A stretch of 64,000 nt of DNA from Marthasterias glacialis (GCA_911728455.2 OU452229.1:2237001-2301000); one strand, 5' to 3'; counted from the first letter of the stretch, positions 21,741-33,820 are shown. Notes: generated by a model not told the origin, from the letters alone. Numbers and translations: made by a program.

Positions 21741-24700
21741 ATGGCAGCAGGACCAGCAGCACAACATGCATCTACTAATAGATGTGAGAAATTTTTTTTA
21801 GATCTCAGTACGAAACTTTCAACTGTCTGGGAAAACGTTGCCATTCGGTGTGGATTTTTGTCTGATGAAAATAACATCATCAAACACTCATATCCAACAG
21901 AGGAAAGATGTTTTCAATCTTTAGTTCGGTTGAAGAACAAATTTCCCGAACTGACTACCTGGTCGGAAAAGTTACTTACAGCTCTTGGTCGTGAAGAAAG
22001 GAACGACTTGGTGGAGGAGCTGAAAGACTTCATACTGAAAGGTTTGTAAAAAGGGCTTAAATTACACTTTTTTACTTTCACCACTAACCTGTGGAGGAAA
22101 GATAAGGATTTTGCTGATGACCCTAGAGAGCGAGGACTTTTGCCTATCATGAAAAGAAATTTGAATGTTGAAAGAAATTAACTCACAAAAATTCAGGTTT
22201 GCTTTGGCAGATTAATTTTCCTTTAATTTCCTTAAAGCATGTGCATTTATGCAATGTTTATGCTGCCAAGACTTCTAGTACTGCATAACAGGGTTCTCCC
22301 CAGGATTTTTTTAATTGAAACCAGGTCTTTGGAATGTTTTTATTTGATGTTTGGTTTGAAAAGCTCTGTTGTCTAATATGAAGCATTTAAAATGGTTAAA
22401 TATGTTGTGATTTTGGGTGAATTTGAGCTTAAAATCTAAAATTGTTTTTTAACTGATAACAACTTTTGGGCCGGTTATGTTAGCTAGTGCATGGAGAGAA
22501 TCTTGCATAATTGTTTCATAAATTCAAGCTTGCTCGTGTTGATAGTAATGAATATGTAAACTAATAAAACCTAATGAATTAGATTTAAGGGATGTTACAT
22601 TAAGAATGAAAATATACTTCTGTTTTAGTTTTTTCCTGATTGCTTGGTTAGCCTAATTGCCATGAACTGTTCACAAGTCTGCCTTATGATTTATGATTAT
22701 CAATTAAATAATCTTGTTATATGTCTACAGAGAAACAAGAAGATGGCACTAATGAAAACATTCCTGAATCTGGACCCTCTTCAAGCACACCAAAACGGCC
22801 TCCTGAAGGTAAGTAGTTAGAGAAAAAGAAATGTTTTAAATTATCCCGATACATTAACCTTAACTCCCAAGTGTATTTGGCTACAGAACCTCCCTTATTC
22901 TTCAAAATCCTCCACTTTATGGTCAATCAATACCCAAACATTGCAATTAAGATAGGCATGCTGGTTCCGATGATACTGTAAAGCAATTGTTATGTGGGTT
23001 TACAGTTTAGTAAAGATTGGAGAATTTGGGACAGGGGTTTATGGTTTTAATATAGAGAAATTATATCAATTGTTCTCATGGGGGGGGGTATAAGAACATT
23101 ATATTGGTGTGTATTAACATAATTTTTCACTAAATATTTTATTTGTTACTTTCAATGTGAAGGTTCTAGAGGAACAGCAGCTGCCAAGAAGAGCCCAAGT
23201 TTCCCCCCAAGGAATGAAGCGGCAAAATGCAAAAGAAAGCTGTCAGATGGTAATTATTTAATGTCTTGTTTCAAATGCCACAGGGAACTTTCAGGTGCCC
23301 CAACACTTCCAAATGCATCGTCTGTAGCCAACACATCATGGAGTCAGATTCTTTCACCAGCCATGCTGATGGTACCACCCATAAGACAAGGGGCCATGTC
23401 ACCTGCACCACCATGAATCTCATCTATCTAATATCTTGCTAAGTTTGTGGTGTCCAATATATAGGTGAAACAAGAACTACACTCAAAAGGCGTTTCTATG
23501 GTCATAGATCCACAGTCAACACACAGAAGCTAGATACACCTGTCAGACATCACTTCAATCTATCTAATCACTCAATTTCTGACATAATTTTACAGGGCAT
23601 TGAGGCACTAGGTAAGCACAGAGAGACTGTTTGCCTCAGTAGGGAGAAACTGTGGGTAAGGCACCTCCACACCACACCAGTCAACCCCATGGTCTGAACA
23701 TCCAAGAAAGGGATGCTTGATTACTTGTTGTCTTTGCCCTCTCCTTTTTCCACAGATGTCCCCCTTTTGAAATCTGTCTGGTTCACTAATTAAAAAAATT
23801 GTTTCCCCCTGTTCCCACCTTTGATGTTGACTTGTGTGTTTCCAACCTCTTGTGTTTAAACCAGCCTCTTCTCTCTACAATCCCCCGCCCTCTTTTTGTC
23901 TCCCTCTCCATTGCTCATTCCTTGCATCTTCTGACTGCTTTCTGCCTGTCTCTTTTCACTTCTTTCTACTTGACTGCTTCTGTTACTCCAGTATACTTGT
24001 AAATATTGTACGGGTTTGTTTCAAACAGATAGGTCTGAAATCGAGGATTTGGAACGCAGTAAGAGTGAGAAGATTCTGAAGTCTAACCCCCACAATCTGA
24101 AAAACGTTAAGAGCCGACCAGAAGGTAAATTATAAGAAGAATATTAAAATAGAGAGTTTAAATTGTTATTTGACCAAAATCTGCTTTGTAATTCATACAG
24201 ATCGAAACTATTGTTGACTGTTAGTATTAGTTATCACACAAGCACAAGTGGAATATTGGAAAATATAGCGCTTCTGCGTCCCATATCCCACGAGGCCGAA
24301 TTTTTGTTATTTTTGCGTATTACGCATTCTGCAAGTGTGATATTGAATTTTATCTTCCGGTCGACTTTGAGCTTTATTTGATGAAAAGCAAAACTGTAGA
24401 ACATTTTAGAGCGTCATTTTGCACTGTCCGTATACGGAGTATGACTCCCTCTCCATTGCTCATTCCTTGCATACTGTTTTGCTCCTGGTCTGTTTTTTGA
24501 TTGTTCTTGTCTTGTTTTTTTGTTATCCAGGTTGGACTGACACACCTCTTGGTGACAGTGCCTGCACTTTTGTCAGTCCTGGCAAACCTGGATTTGTTTA
24601 CTTTTTGATTGTCATGACTGTTTTGTTTGTGGTTTTTGTTTTTGTTTTTGACGTTGTTTTTGTTGTTGTTGTGATTGTTGTTTTTGTTACTTTTGATACT

Positions 24701-26918
24701 TTTGTGGTTTTGTTTTGTTTGTTTGTTTTTGTCTTTTCTGGTTTGTTCGGTTTGGTTCACATGTAGATATTCTGTAGTTTATTCTAGTAATGTAAATTTT
24801 CTTGCCACCTTATTGTTTTAAAATCCTTTTTTTTTATTTATTTTTTTTTTTTTTATATGTTGTGTATTGAAATTGCCGAATAAATAATAATAATAATAAT
24901 GACGCATAATATTCAAAATATGCAGAGTGCAATATAGACTACTGGGAGTATGATATGGTTGATTATCACACTCCAAGTTGAGCAATCTGATTGGAGGATT
25001 AGTGCATACTGGAAGATGAAACTATATATCACACTCTCTAGTTGCTATGGATCGGCCCATCAGACTCAAAGATTCAAGTTTGTTTAAAGATAATGCTAGT
25101 TATTTCACACAACACACCAACTGGCTTAATAGCCAATATAAATTTTGTTGAACCATGTCTGCCTTCCCCAATCTTTGTTAAATGTTGTTGACAGTTAGCA
25201 GCCAAATTAACAATAATACTTAGTAATAAACACGTAGTTTGCCATTAGCTCAGATGACGTAGTACCAACAATAGGTCACATGATGACATGTAAACATTGG
25301 TCGTGCAATCGGTCTATCGGAAGCCACATTTATGACGTCAGATATTGCTCATAAATTTGTTTTTTACAGGAAATATTTCAAGAGGATCTTCACTAGAAAA
25401 CGGCCCTTGTGGCTCAGAACTGTCACTACACCTAAAACATTTTTGAAAAGACCTAAAAATGTGATATCTTTACTTTTGAACTTAAATGAGCTAGGTTTGT
25501 CTTGAAAAGTTTGGGTACTAGACTGCAGGATTAGTTTGGCTTTGAGGTTACTAGCCCAATACTAAAATATGTGATGCAGTCTAGCTGTCCAGTGGGTATT
25601 TCAAGCCTTGTGTTAATTTTTGGATAATTTGTTGCAGATGACACCGCTGGATCATGTAGCCCTTCTGAGACCAAGAAAGTGAAGAAATCTAAAACATCAA
25701 TCCAACCAGTACCCCGTGAGTACATTTCATTTAAATAAACAAAAATAAATAAGCAAATTGTGTACAACTACTAAGTTGTGCTTGAAGAAAAAAAGCATGA
25801 GTCATTTAGTTTAGGACAGAGATAAATTGCAGCTGGGCCCAATTTCATGGAGCTGCTTAAGCACAAAAAGTAGCTGAGCACAAAAAAAGATTATGCTTAT
25901 CAGAATAAAGTTACCAGCCAAAATACCATGTCCCATGAACCATGTGTGACCGGCATCCTGCTCATTTTTGCTTGGCAGGAAATAATTTAAAAGCAATATT
26001 TTCTGGTTGAGCAGCTCTGTGAAATTAGCCTATAGACTAATCTGAGCTGCTTGTTCATGGTGGTTTACACCAACGCAGCTATGCCCTCCGCATGCGACGC
26101 GACATGACAATAGCGCAACAGCCGCGCATAGGTACCAATTACATTGGAGGATTCACAATGCGGCGGCAATAGCTGCGGCGGTTTAAACACCCATAAACGA
26201 GCCGCTTGGATTAGTCTATATGCAGATACTGGGATAAAATGAAAGGACGGTGTAATTATGTAAATCAATCAGCAATTTTTTGTTGTGAAATTAATGTGTC
26301 CCTAGTGTATGTGTAAAAGGCATGGTCGACTGCGGCTAGCGCAATCAGCACCCAGACAGAAATAAATTATGAAAGATCATACTTTGAAGGGGAGATTACG
26401 TATATCCCAACCACTATATGAAGGGGAGATTTTGTAAATAGGCTGTAGAACAAGACCTGGAAAATTACTAAGGTAAAATTTTATTAAAACATAATTAAAC
26501 ATTTTCTTGATTTTTTTTTTCAATTACAGCACCGTCTGGTGTGAAACTAATGAGAATAAGTGACATCAAAAAGAAAGAGTCATCAAGTAGTTGGTGTATC
26601 AAAGCGTGGTTTGATCACATGACTATGACCAAAGATACAAAGAAACCGAAAAAGGGCAAAGACAACTATTTCTTCCACTGTAACTTACAGGATGAGAGTG
26701 GAATAAGCATTTACACATCCGTCTTCTGTAAATATCAACATGAGTGTAGGCCAATCTATAAAATGATCAAAGCCAGCACACAGAAAAAACCGCTGTATTT
26801 GTATTTCCTGAAAGTTGAAGAACAACCTCGTGAACGATTAGAATCTGGTAAGAGCAACTACAGGTTGATAATAAACGAAAAGTCAGAAGTTATAAAAGCC
26901 TACAAAATTTGCCAATAA
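21741..26918 (+). CDS. Death domain - RPA70-like OB-fold protein, copy 2 (342 aa)
   Basis: Exons are 21741-22041, 22731-22808, 23163-23249, 24029-24124, 25638-25715 and 26530-26918; phases close exactly (343 codons with stop). The death domain is at residues 20-97. The helix that reads VREGRNDLVEEL in copy 1 is GREERNDLVEEL here. Exon 2 has six extra codons. Exon 24029-24124 (RSEIEDLERSKSEKILKSNP and on) is charged and may be helical; copy 1 lacks it, and its phase 1-1 borders make it skippable. The OB-fold exon keeps WCIKAW, LQDESG, IYTSVF and GKSNYRL, but the residue matching the second ssDNA-stacking aromatic is L317 instead of Phe. The C-terminus is three residues longer. Most changes from copy 1 in this exon alter the amino acid. 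Confidence 0.82.
23262..23697 (+). mobile_element. Penelope-like GIY-YIG endonuclease fragment in intron 3, copy 2
   Basis: Longer than in copy 1. It reads CPNTSKCIVCSQHI, NLIYLISC, a stop, then VCGVQYIGETRTTLKRRFYG, TPVRHHFNLSNHS and KLWVRHLHTTPVNPMV followed by a stop at about 23697. The YIGE...R spacing and the Cys pairs fit the Penelope-like linker and GIY-YIG nuclease. The in-frame stop lies at a different codon from that in copy 1, so the two decayed separately. Confidence 0.75.
23698..24022 (+). mobile_element. Pyrimidine-rich 3' region of the Penelope-like fragment
   Basis: It follows the GIY-YIG stop directly and is rich in C and T (CTCCCTCTCCATTGCTCATT). The same string recurs at 24443-24470, marking a second tail fragment. 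There is no coding potential beyond low-complexity frames. Confidence 0.45.
24231..24980. mobile_element. Repeat with TTATCACAC ends, split by a nested retroelement tail
   Basis: TTATCACACAAGCACAAGTG to CGGAGTATGACTCCC and GACTACTGGGAGTATGATAT to ATTATCACACTCC match, in reverse, sequence at 47960-48245. Between them lies about 460 bases starting CTCCATTGCTCATTCC and ending GCCGAATAAATAATAATAAT, a retroelement 3' tail. The Val/Phe-rich open frame inside is a TTG/TTT low-complexity artefact. Confidence 0.55.
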
Positions 26919-27064
26919 TTTTCTACACAAACATCTTTACTTTTGAGCATTTTTGCCAGGTAGAGATGGTGTTGAATGTTTGGCTCTTGTTTAAAAAATA
27001 AGGAGAGCTTCAGGTCGTATGGCTTCTGAACAAAGATATGGACAAAATAAGGAGACCGCCAACA

Positions 27065-27165
27065 TCTGTTCTGGATAGTTCTGTTGGCAGAGTACCAGTA
27101 TGTTAACCTGGAGGTCGCAGAGTCAAATCCCGTTCGAGTCAATTGCTCTTTGTTCACCCCAAAAC
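27065..27165 (+). mobile_element. tRNA-derived SINE fragment, copy 2
   Basis: Counterpart of 10855-10950. The A-box has decayed (ATAGTTCTGTTGGCAGAG) while the B-box GAGTCAAATCC remains. Confidence 0.6.
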
Positions 27166-27949
27166 TGAATTAAACTGACCCAGTCAGTTTTCCTTGTGGT
27201 TTATTACTTGATTTAAACAATCAAGCTTAGAGAAAATGTAAAGGTATGTACATGATTGGTAAATACCTAAAAATAAATAACCCAGTACCTGAGAGTTGTG
27301 TATTTTTATTTTTATTTTTAATCTTTGTATCACCCACCAATTTTCCTGGGAGATATTTTTGTCTAAAACACTGCAATGTGTAATGAAATTATTTTTGATT
27401 CGGCATTTGGATTTGCCAAATCAAGATTAGCAGATAGCCGTTTTTCAGTGTTTGTACAAAAACATGATCAAACATGTTTGAAAACAACTAGAGGATAAAG
27501 GATATGAAGGAATTCTTTCCAGCCATTATTTTGTATCGTGTTCACATTAGAGATGGGGGGGACGTGGACAAAACAAAATTTGCACTGGCAATATGTAAAT
27601 ACAAATCACTCCAAAAAGTAAAAAGCTCAACCTAGTTTTGATCGCAATTAATCATTTTTAAAACAATATTCGTAGGCTTGTGTAATATAGCTACTTTTAT
27701 TTTAAAGAAAATCCTTTTGTTTTAATATTGAATTGCAAAAGTTGTGGGTTTGAATTCCATCCGAGATATATGCCTGTAGATTGCTTTTTACAGAACTCTG
27801 GATTTTAATGTTTTTTTTTAATCGACTTGTTAATGATAATGCAGCTGTAATTCATGACTGAAAACTCAACTAATCAGTCCATCAATTTTGTTATTCTTAT
27901 TGTCAAGTTTTTTTTAAATTATATTATCATATATTGTATTATTATCATA

Positions 27950-28165
27950 AAGGCCATGTCACACAAGGCAATTTACAGGCAACCAATTCTCAAAGAAGAA
28001 AATTCATTCACATTTCGGTTTTCTCCTGATTTTCTTGGGGATAGTAATAATAAGTTACAGCAAGAAGAAAGTCTCGTGTGCTACTGAAGTGTTCCTTGTG
28101 CTTGCAGTGTAGTTGGTTGCCTCCAAGTTGCCTGTAAAAGTGACCCTGTTTGACATGGCCTTTGT
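27950..28165. mobile_element. MITE with GCCATGTCACACAAGGC ends, copy 2
   Basis: Ends GGCCATGTCACACAAGGC and GTTTGACATGGCC are better matched than in copy 1. Confidence 0.6.
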
Positions 28166-29152
28166 ATTAAACTAAAATCTTTTAAACATTATATTGTTTT
28201 CAAGTTGTGAATGAAACGTGCATATATCATCCAAGATGTATTTGCCCGGAAGTGCCCAATTGTCTATTTAAAAAAAAAAAAAATTCAGCCTTGGGAAATG
28301 AGATTCACATTCACGGGATGGATCTAAAATCACCTTGGAAAAAAATGTATGTGGTCTGGAATAGTTTAAACATCGCTCATAATATTAGAATTATATTTCT
28401 AAAATAAAATAAAATGTTTCTTAAATAATTAACAAAGCTGTATATTGCGATAGTTTTAGATACCTTTTTGAAATCAAAGTAATTGTAGCGGCGTAGCTTT
28501 CGATGTCATCGCGACATCTTCATTCCGCGTAATGATTTAATCTACTCCAATCATGTGACCGCTGTATTATTCTTTGCGAGTAGTAAATAAAATTTGAATT
28601 AAGATCATTCAAGAAAAGTGCCCCATTGTCTTGTCTTTTGGTAAAAGCAGTAAATGGAAATTCAAACCTCCAAAACACCACTCATAAAAGCTCCTAATAA
28701 ATGGTATACATGCAGATTTAACATCACACACATCAGACAAAAACAGTCAAGAGTCTGAAAAAAAGTTGATTAACATTGCAACATAAATTGCCATATTTTA
28801 ATATGAAACAGTTGAACTGTATTTAATATCACAATTGCATAGAGCACCAGCACCAAAAGCTTTGACAGCACTAAAGAATAACCATTTATTCACACTATCC
28901 CATCATTCTGTATTCTGTTGGGAGTGGTACACACATATGGAAGGTTGACACAAATTCATGACCACTTAAAAGTCTTTGAGTGACTTTTTCTCACATACAA
29001 GTAAAGTTTGTTAAGTTAGAAAAAGAAAGAACAAAAATCTCTTCCAATTAGATGCAAATTAATTTGTCTGTGTACATGTAGTTCTGAGCCATGCATTTTG
29101 CTCATATCCATAATATCCAACATTAACCCTCCAAAATCCTTCTATTGACCCA

Positions 29153-29404
29153 ATAGATCCATTAACCCCGCCCCCATACGTGTTGGCCAATCACAGCCTT
29201 GGGTACGCCACCAAAAGTCCGACGCGATGAAAACCCCTATTGGAAAATGTAAACCTGCGTGAGCGAACTTACAGCGCGCGCGTTCATGTCGTGCAGTGTG
29301 GCATTGAAGAGACGCACATTGTGCTGCCCACGTGTACAGTGGTGATTTAGCCAAAGCTGTGATTGGTCAATATGTTTAGGGGCGGGGCTTAATGGATCAG
29401 TCTA
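29153..29404. mobile_element. MITE of the GATCCATTAAGCCCCGCC family
   Basis: Left end AGATCCATTAACCCCGCCCC and ACGTGTTGGCCAATCACAGC; right end GGGGCGGGGCTTAATGGATC. It replaces, in copy 2, the position next to the palindromic array of copy 1. Confidence 0.75.
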
Positions 29405-29689
29405 TTCACCTGACGTCATCATCACAATAATCTTGGTTGTGCCATTTTGGAAGTCAATGTGTGTTATACAGTGTAGTGCAAACTTTAGGCGACACAGCGT
29501 TTACCTACTCAATACATATACCGGAGTCAGTAACTGACTCCCAAAATGGTGAGCGTGGCAGAGTCGCTGCGTGTGAAGTGCGTGCACAGGGGGTCAACAT
29601 CATCTTTGCCAAAATGAAGGATTCAGAAGGACTGAGGGCTGTTGGTGTGAAACGACATATGAGAGGAGGATATTGGAGGAATGAGGTCA

Positions 29690-30140
29690 CTACTACTACA
29701 CAAGTGGGCCTAGGGCTAGGGAGTTAATCACCCAGGGGTATAAATGGGTACCTACGAGGGTAGCCCCATAAATAGTGTCAATACGCTGGATTACCTTATT
29801 GGCAAAATTTACATGATTTATGGGGCTGCTGTGAGGGTAGAGGTTGACATTGTGTTTGAAAAAGCCGACCTTTGAAGCGCCACTGCAGCTCGGGCTGTAT
29901 ACTCCCCAAGGAGTGGAGAAAGATGACAGGAATGTTATTGGCTCAATGACCAGGTGTGGATTTCACAAAGCGCTAGGACTAGTCTTATCTCGAGTTAGGG
30001 CGAGTAACTAGTCTTAACTAATAGGACATGTCATCAGTTAGGACTCCTAAAATAGGACTAGTCTTGTGAAATCCACCCCAGGGCACTAACGTAAAGCACA
30101 TTGAGACGTTATTGTGAAATGCTCTATATTATAAGAACTA
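29690..30140 (+). mobile_element. SINE with two nested MITEs
   Basis: A SINE body runs from CACCCAGGGGTATAAATGGG through CTCGGGCTGTATACTCC to CATTGAGACGTTATTGTGAA and CTCTATATTATAAGAAC. It is broken by a small element with ends AGCCCCATAAAT / ATTTATGGGGCT (about 29764-29828). A second insert, GGTGTGGATTTCACAAAGCG to CTTGTGAAATCCACC, sits at about 29952-30078. The SINE start coincides with the end of the segmental duplication. Confidence 0.65.
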
Positions 30141-31172
30141 GTTATTTCTTCATTTAATCCATGTTTACATCCACAGGACGGGTTGCCACTGTTAAGCCTA
30201 CACACAGGCAAGGTAAATAGGGATGTAGTACCAAAACGTTTGCAATAGTTATGGACATTTGGAAAGGGAAATGTCATTTCTTGCAAGTTTACATACATCA
30301 TTAATCCAGCTACAAACCCTCCAGAAAAGCAAAACAATTCTTGAGTCCACCAGAATCTAACATTAGCAGTATAAAGTAACAAACATATGCTCATTTGGAT
30401 TGGTATAACTCACCCCTGTGTAAGGTAAAATTAGCTTTGTAGAACCGAAATCCAAATCATGAAAACTGAACAAGAGTTGAATTAATATGATCAATTTTTG
30501 GTACGTGGGGTCTGTTCCACGTGGGATACTACAAAAACCTCACTGGAAGATCAAAGCATGCAATTAAATGAACTGAATGTAAAACCAAACCAAATTAAAT
30601 GTCTGAGAGGTAGAACTACAAAAATAAATTGTACGAACAGTAAATCTTAGAATATAATAAAGAACTAAACGAGACAGCAAATGATCGTATGTGTGAACGC
30701 AGGGCCCCCTATATAAACCAGTTGTTTTGGCATACCCCTGGGCAAAGAATTGTCATAAATAAATAGATATAAATAAACTTTATTGAGCTGCTTGGCGGAA
30801 GCTATTATTTAAAAAAAAATCAAAAAATCTGCAAATATCAGAGGAACAATCACATAACAGGCCATGGTATACCAGTATTCGGCTGGTAACCGGTAACCGG
30901 TAACCGTTTCAGGCAGGTTTGCGTTCCTAAGCACCTCTTTGGAATTGGGTGTTTACTGAAAATGAACTAAGTTATTTATGAACACACTAGCTGTTAATCC
31001 ACTTGTACATTTTATACAGAATTTTATAGACCTCCTAATCCCTTTTAGATTATCTCTAATTGACTCATCATCCAATTTCAACAAAAAACAACTACATGTA
31101 TCCATTAAATACCCAGCTCATTAAATCAGCATTCAATCATCAATCATGACTCATTTCGTTTCCTTTCACTAA
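30141..31172. other. Gap without recognised genes
   Basis: AT-rich sequence with no exon that I can support. It includes a short palindromic run of CGGTAACCGGTAACCGGTAA near 30887-30908. Confidence 0.5.
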
Positions 31173-31393
31173 TAGACTGATCCATTTAGCCCTGCCCCTT
31201 ACGTGTTGACCAATTACAGCCTTGGCTTCACCACCGAAAGTCTGACATAAGTCCGACTTGATAAAATCCTGTTAGAAAATGTAAACGTGCGTACGCTTAG
31301 AGATGCGTATGGTGTTGCCCATGTGTACAGCAACGATGTAGCTAATGCTGTGATTGGTTAATATGTTTAGGGGCGGGGCTTAATGGACCGGTG
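31173..31393. mobile_element. MITE of the GATCCATTAAGCCCCGCC family
   Basis: Left end AGACTGATCCATTTAGCCC with TGTTGACCAATTACAGCC; right end TTAGGGGCGGGGCTTAATGG. TA flanks both sides. Confidence 0.75.
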
Positions 31394-32513
31394 TATTGAA
31401 CATTTTAGTTCACATATAAGATCATTCAAAGTCAAACGGTGGATGAGTTTATTCAATTTCTTTGAAACTTGTATCAGGAAGATTTATCAAGAATCCATCA
31501 ATGGGAAACTTTTGAGGACGCAAGATGGCAGCAGATTTAACAGGGATTTCCATTTTTTTCTGTAATGTGAGCATGCTCATTACTATGTAAACAATGACCA
31601 TTTACCCGGTAAGTATACTGCCACCTATCACTCGAAAAAAAAAGAAAGAAAAAGATGAAAGGGCCTGTGGCAAAAAAAAATGATAAAAAAATAAATAAAA
31701 AATACCAAAAATTAATGTACATTTTGTTTGCAAGCTTTACTTGACCTTCGCTCAAATTGACTCAAGCTGACAGATTGATAGTGAAAACGCAAAAAGGAAT
31801 CAAGTTTATCAAGACATACAGTTGAAAATGATTGACTTGACAAACACATCGAGACACAAAGAACTATTAAAGTGCAAAGGAAAATATTGTCAAGGTATTC
31901 AAACACATGTAATATGAACTCTCTAAACTAAACATACACTACCTAAATGGCTAAATGAAAAAAAAACACGATTTACAGGAATGAGAAATTTCAAACTTCT
32001 GAATTCAGACTTTTTATCTCTGCCTGTTGAAAAAAAGTAGCTGGTTTGTCCTTTATATATAAAGAAAACAAGCTCTCTGATTTACTTCTCTTGTGCTGAA
32101 AACACTGTTCCCAAAAGCTCCTTGAAATCTTGAACTGCAGGGGTTACTAAAAGGTGGAAATACCAGCATTTCATATCTCCCAAGCTTACAAAATTTGTAT
32201 CCTTGTTTCAGACTCGATTGTCAGCATCGAATCTCATCCATGGATTTATCCGTTTTAAACTGCTTACCAACCAAATAGACCTATGGTATAAATGCAACAA
32301 CGAAAATTGTTCCTGTCTTCATGCTTCCAACCTAGCAGAGTTTTTCTCAACACACACACAAGTGGTCTGGTGAAACAGAACCAGTTAGGGAGAAAGAGGA
32401 AAGGGGTGGAAAGAAAGGAGCCGAAAATGCAGTCAGAAGAAACTGAACAACGACAAGTAATCAGGTATAGGACACAACGTGGTGGTGTAGATGGAATGGG
32501 AGACTTTTGAACG

Positions 32514-32838
32514 TTAGGTGGCAGCAGACTTTGCAGGTAAATTCCACAGTTTGCATAGTTCTGAGTATGCGCAAATACACCCCGTGAAATATGTAAAATT
32601 ACACATCACGCGTGCGCACTAACACTACTGGTGGGCAAAATGGTAGAACATCGCGCCTTTTTGTGTGGGTCCGATGGTTGCGCAACGCACACGCGTTTGC
32701 GCGTCTGCCTAGTACACAACTCTATGGTGTTTGCCCATCAATCATGTCTGTATGCAAGCGTGAATGTAATTAGCATATTTCATGGGAAGGGCTTTTTTCC
32801 CAAGATTTACCTGGTGAGTCTGCTGCCACCTAGTGTCC
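32514..32838. mobile_element. MITE with GGTGGCAGCAGACT ends
   Basis: TTAGGTGGCAGCAGACTTTG at the left is answered by AGTCTGCTGCCACCTAG at the right, with TGCAGGTAAA and TTTACCTGG inside. A partial relative (GATGGCAGCAGATTT to TATACTGCCACC) lies at about 31520-31625. The open frame across it is not a gene. Confidence 0.7.
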
Positions 32839-32849
32839 TCCAAAGTTTC

Positions 32850-33460
32850 CCATTGACTTGCAACCACAAGGATGGGTGGAAACACAACATACCTATTCAA
32901 AAGAAAAGGTCATTAATTACAATGGTTCTTAAATTCATGGATTGGAAGTTAAAAATTGACCATAAAATTAGAGTGATAAAGATGTGTTTTTAAATTCACT
33001 TAAACTAAATAAATCGACCAAAAATAACCTTGAGTGTCAAGAAAGCAATTAAAATGCAACATTAAAAAGGAATCCCAAAGTCGGAAGAATTTTAGATAAC
33101 TTCCCGACTTTGAAAGGGAGAAAATGAAAACGAGCGAAAATTTTGATGGAAACTGTCCAGTGTTGTTAATGCATCAAACACTATAAACAGTCGATTGTAA
33201 GAACATTAAAAAAAAAAAAAAAAAACAGTGCTGTGGTCGGTTTGAATGATCAACCAACTGAACTTACATTGGGATTATATTTATTTATTTCGCACAACAT
33301 AAAACAGCGCAAGCGTCAGAGACGGATGGATACAAATTCTAGTTATAAACAATAACATACCCAAAAGGCAAGATAAAAATTTAAAACAACAAACAAAAGA
33401 CAATAAAACAAAAGGATAAATGGCGGACTCTGGGCCCGTCTGCTCAATCAAGAAAGTAGA
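32850..33460. other. Gap without recognised genes
   Basis: AT-rich, with an A-run near 33208-33226. No supported exon or named repeat. Confidence 0.4.
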
Positions 33461-33820
33461 CCCTCAACATTGGTAAAGTGTCTGTAAATGCTTCCATTCT
33501 TTGCACAAATCAAGATATTTGTAATAAAACCAACCTGTAAAAAATGTCAGCTCATTTTGTTGTCCCATTTGCAAGAAAACGGAAAAAAAAAAAAACATTC
33601 AGCATTTTTGTACGCACTCCTATAGGCAGAGTTTTCGTCTCACTGAGACGAAAATTAATTTTGGATCTTATTTCATTTATTTAAATAACGATAAGACTTC
33701 AGGCAGCAATATTTCAAGGAAAGTTTTGTACCATCATTATCTTTATACCATGTAAGGTTAGCGTAAATCTGTGAATATTTATGATTTTTCTTCTTACCAA
33801 TGTTGAGCTGTGGCTTTAAA
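33461..33820. mobile_element. TTAA MITE, AGCCCCAGCTCAACATTGG family
   Basis: Starts CTCAACATTGGTAAAG with its first bases altered, and ends TTACCAATGTTGAGCTGTGG before CTTTAAA. Body markers CATTCTTTGCACAAATCAAG and GACGAAAATTAATTTTGG match the other members. Confidence 0.8.

Larger units (their letters stand above)
19991..29752. repeat. Segmental duplication, copy 2
   Basis: Starts directly after the retrotransposon at TAGACATCGTTACACC and ends at GGGTATAAATGGGTACC. Introns and flanks are nearly identical to copy 1 by eye. Private gains are a hairpin MITE (20639-20743), a retroelement tail (20836-20950) and a MITE at 29153-29404. It retains the 1.6 kb between exons 3 and 4 that copy 1 lacks, including an extra exon. 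Confidence 0.9.

Noticed and set aside
24374-24766. Val/Phe-rich and Lys/Asn-rich open frames on opposite strands
   Set aside because: Low-complexity TTG/TTT sequence in a retroelement tail; the frames mirror one another.
32631-32993. 120-codon open frame near 32.7 kb
   Set aside because: Most of it lies inside a MITE with clear inverted ends; no domain or conservation evidence.
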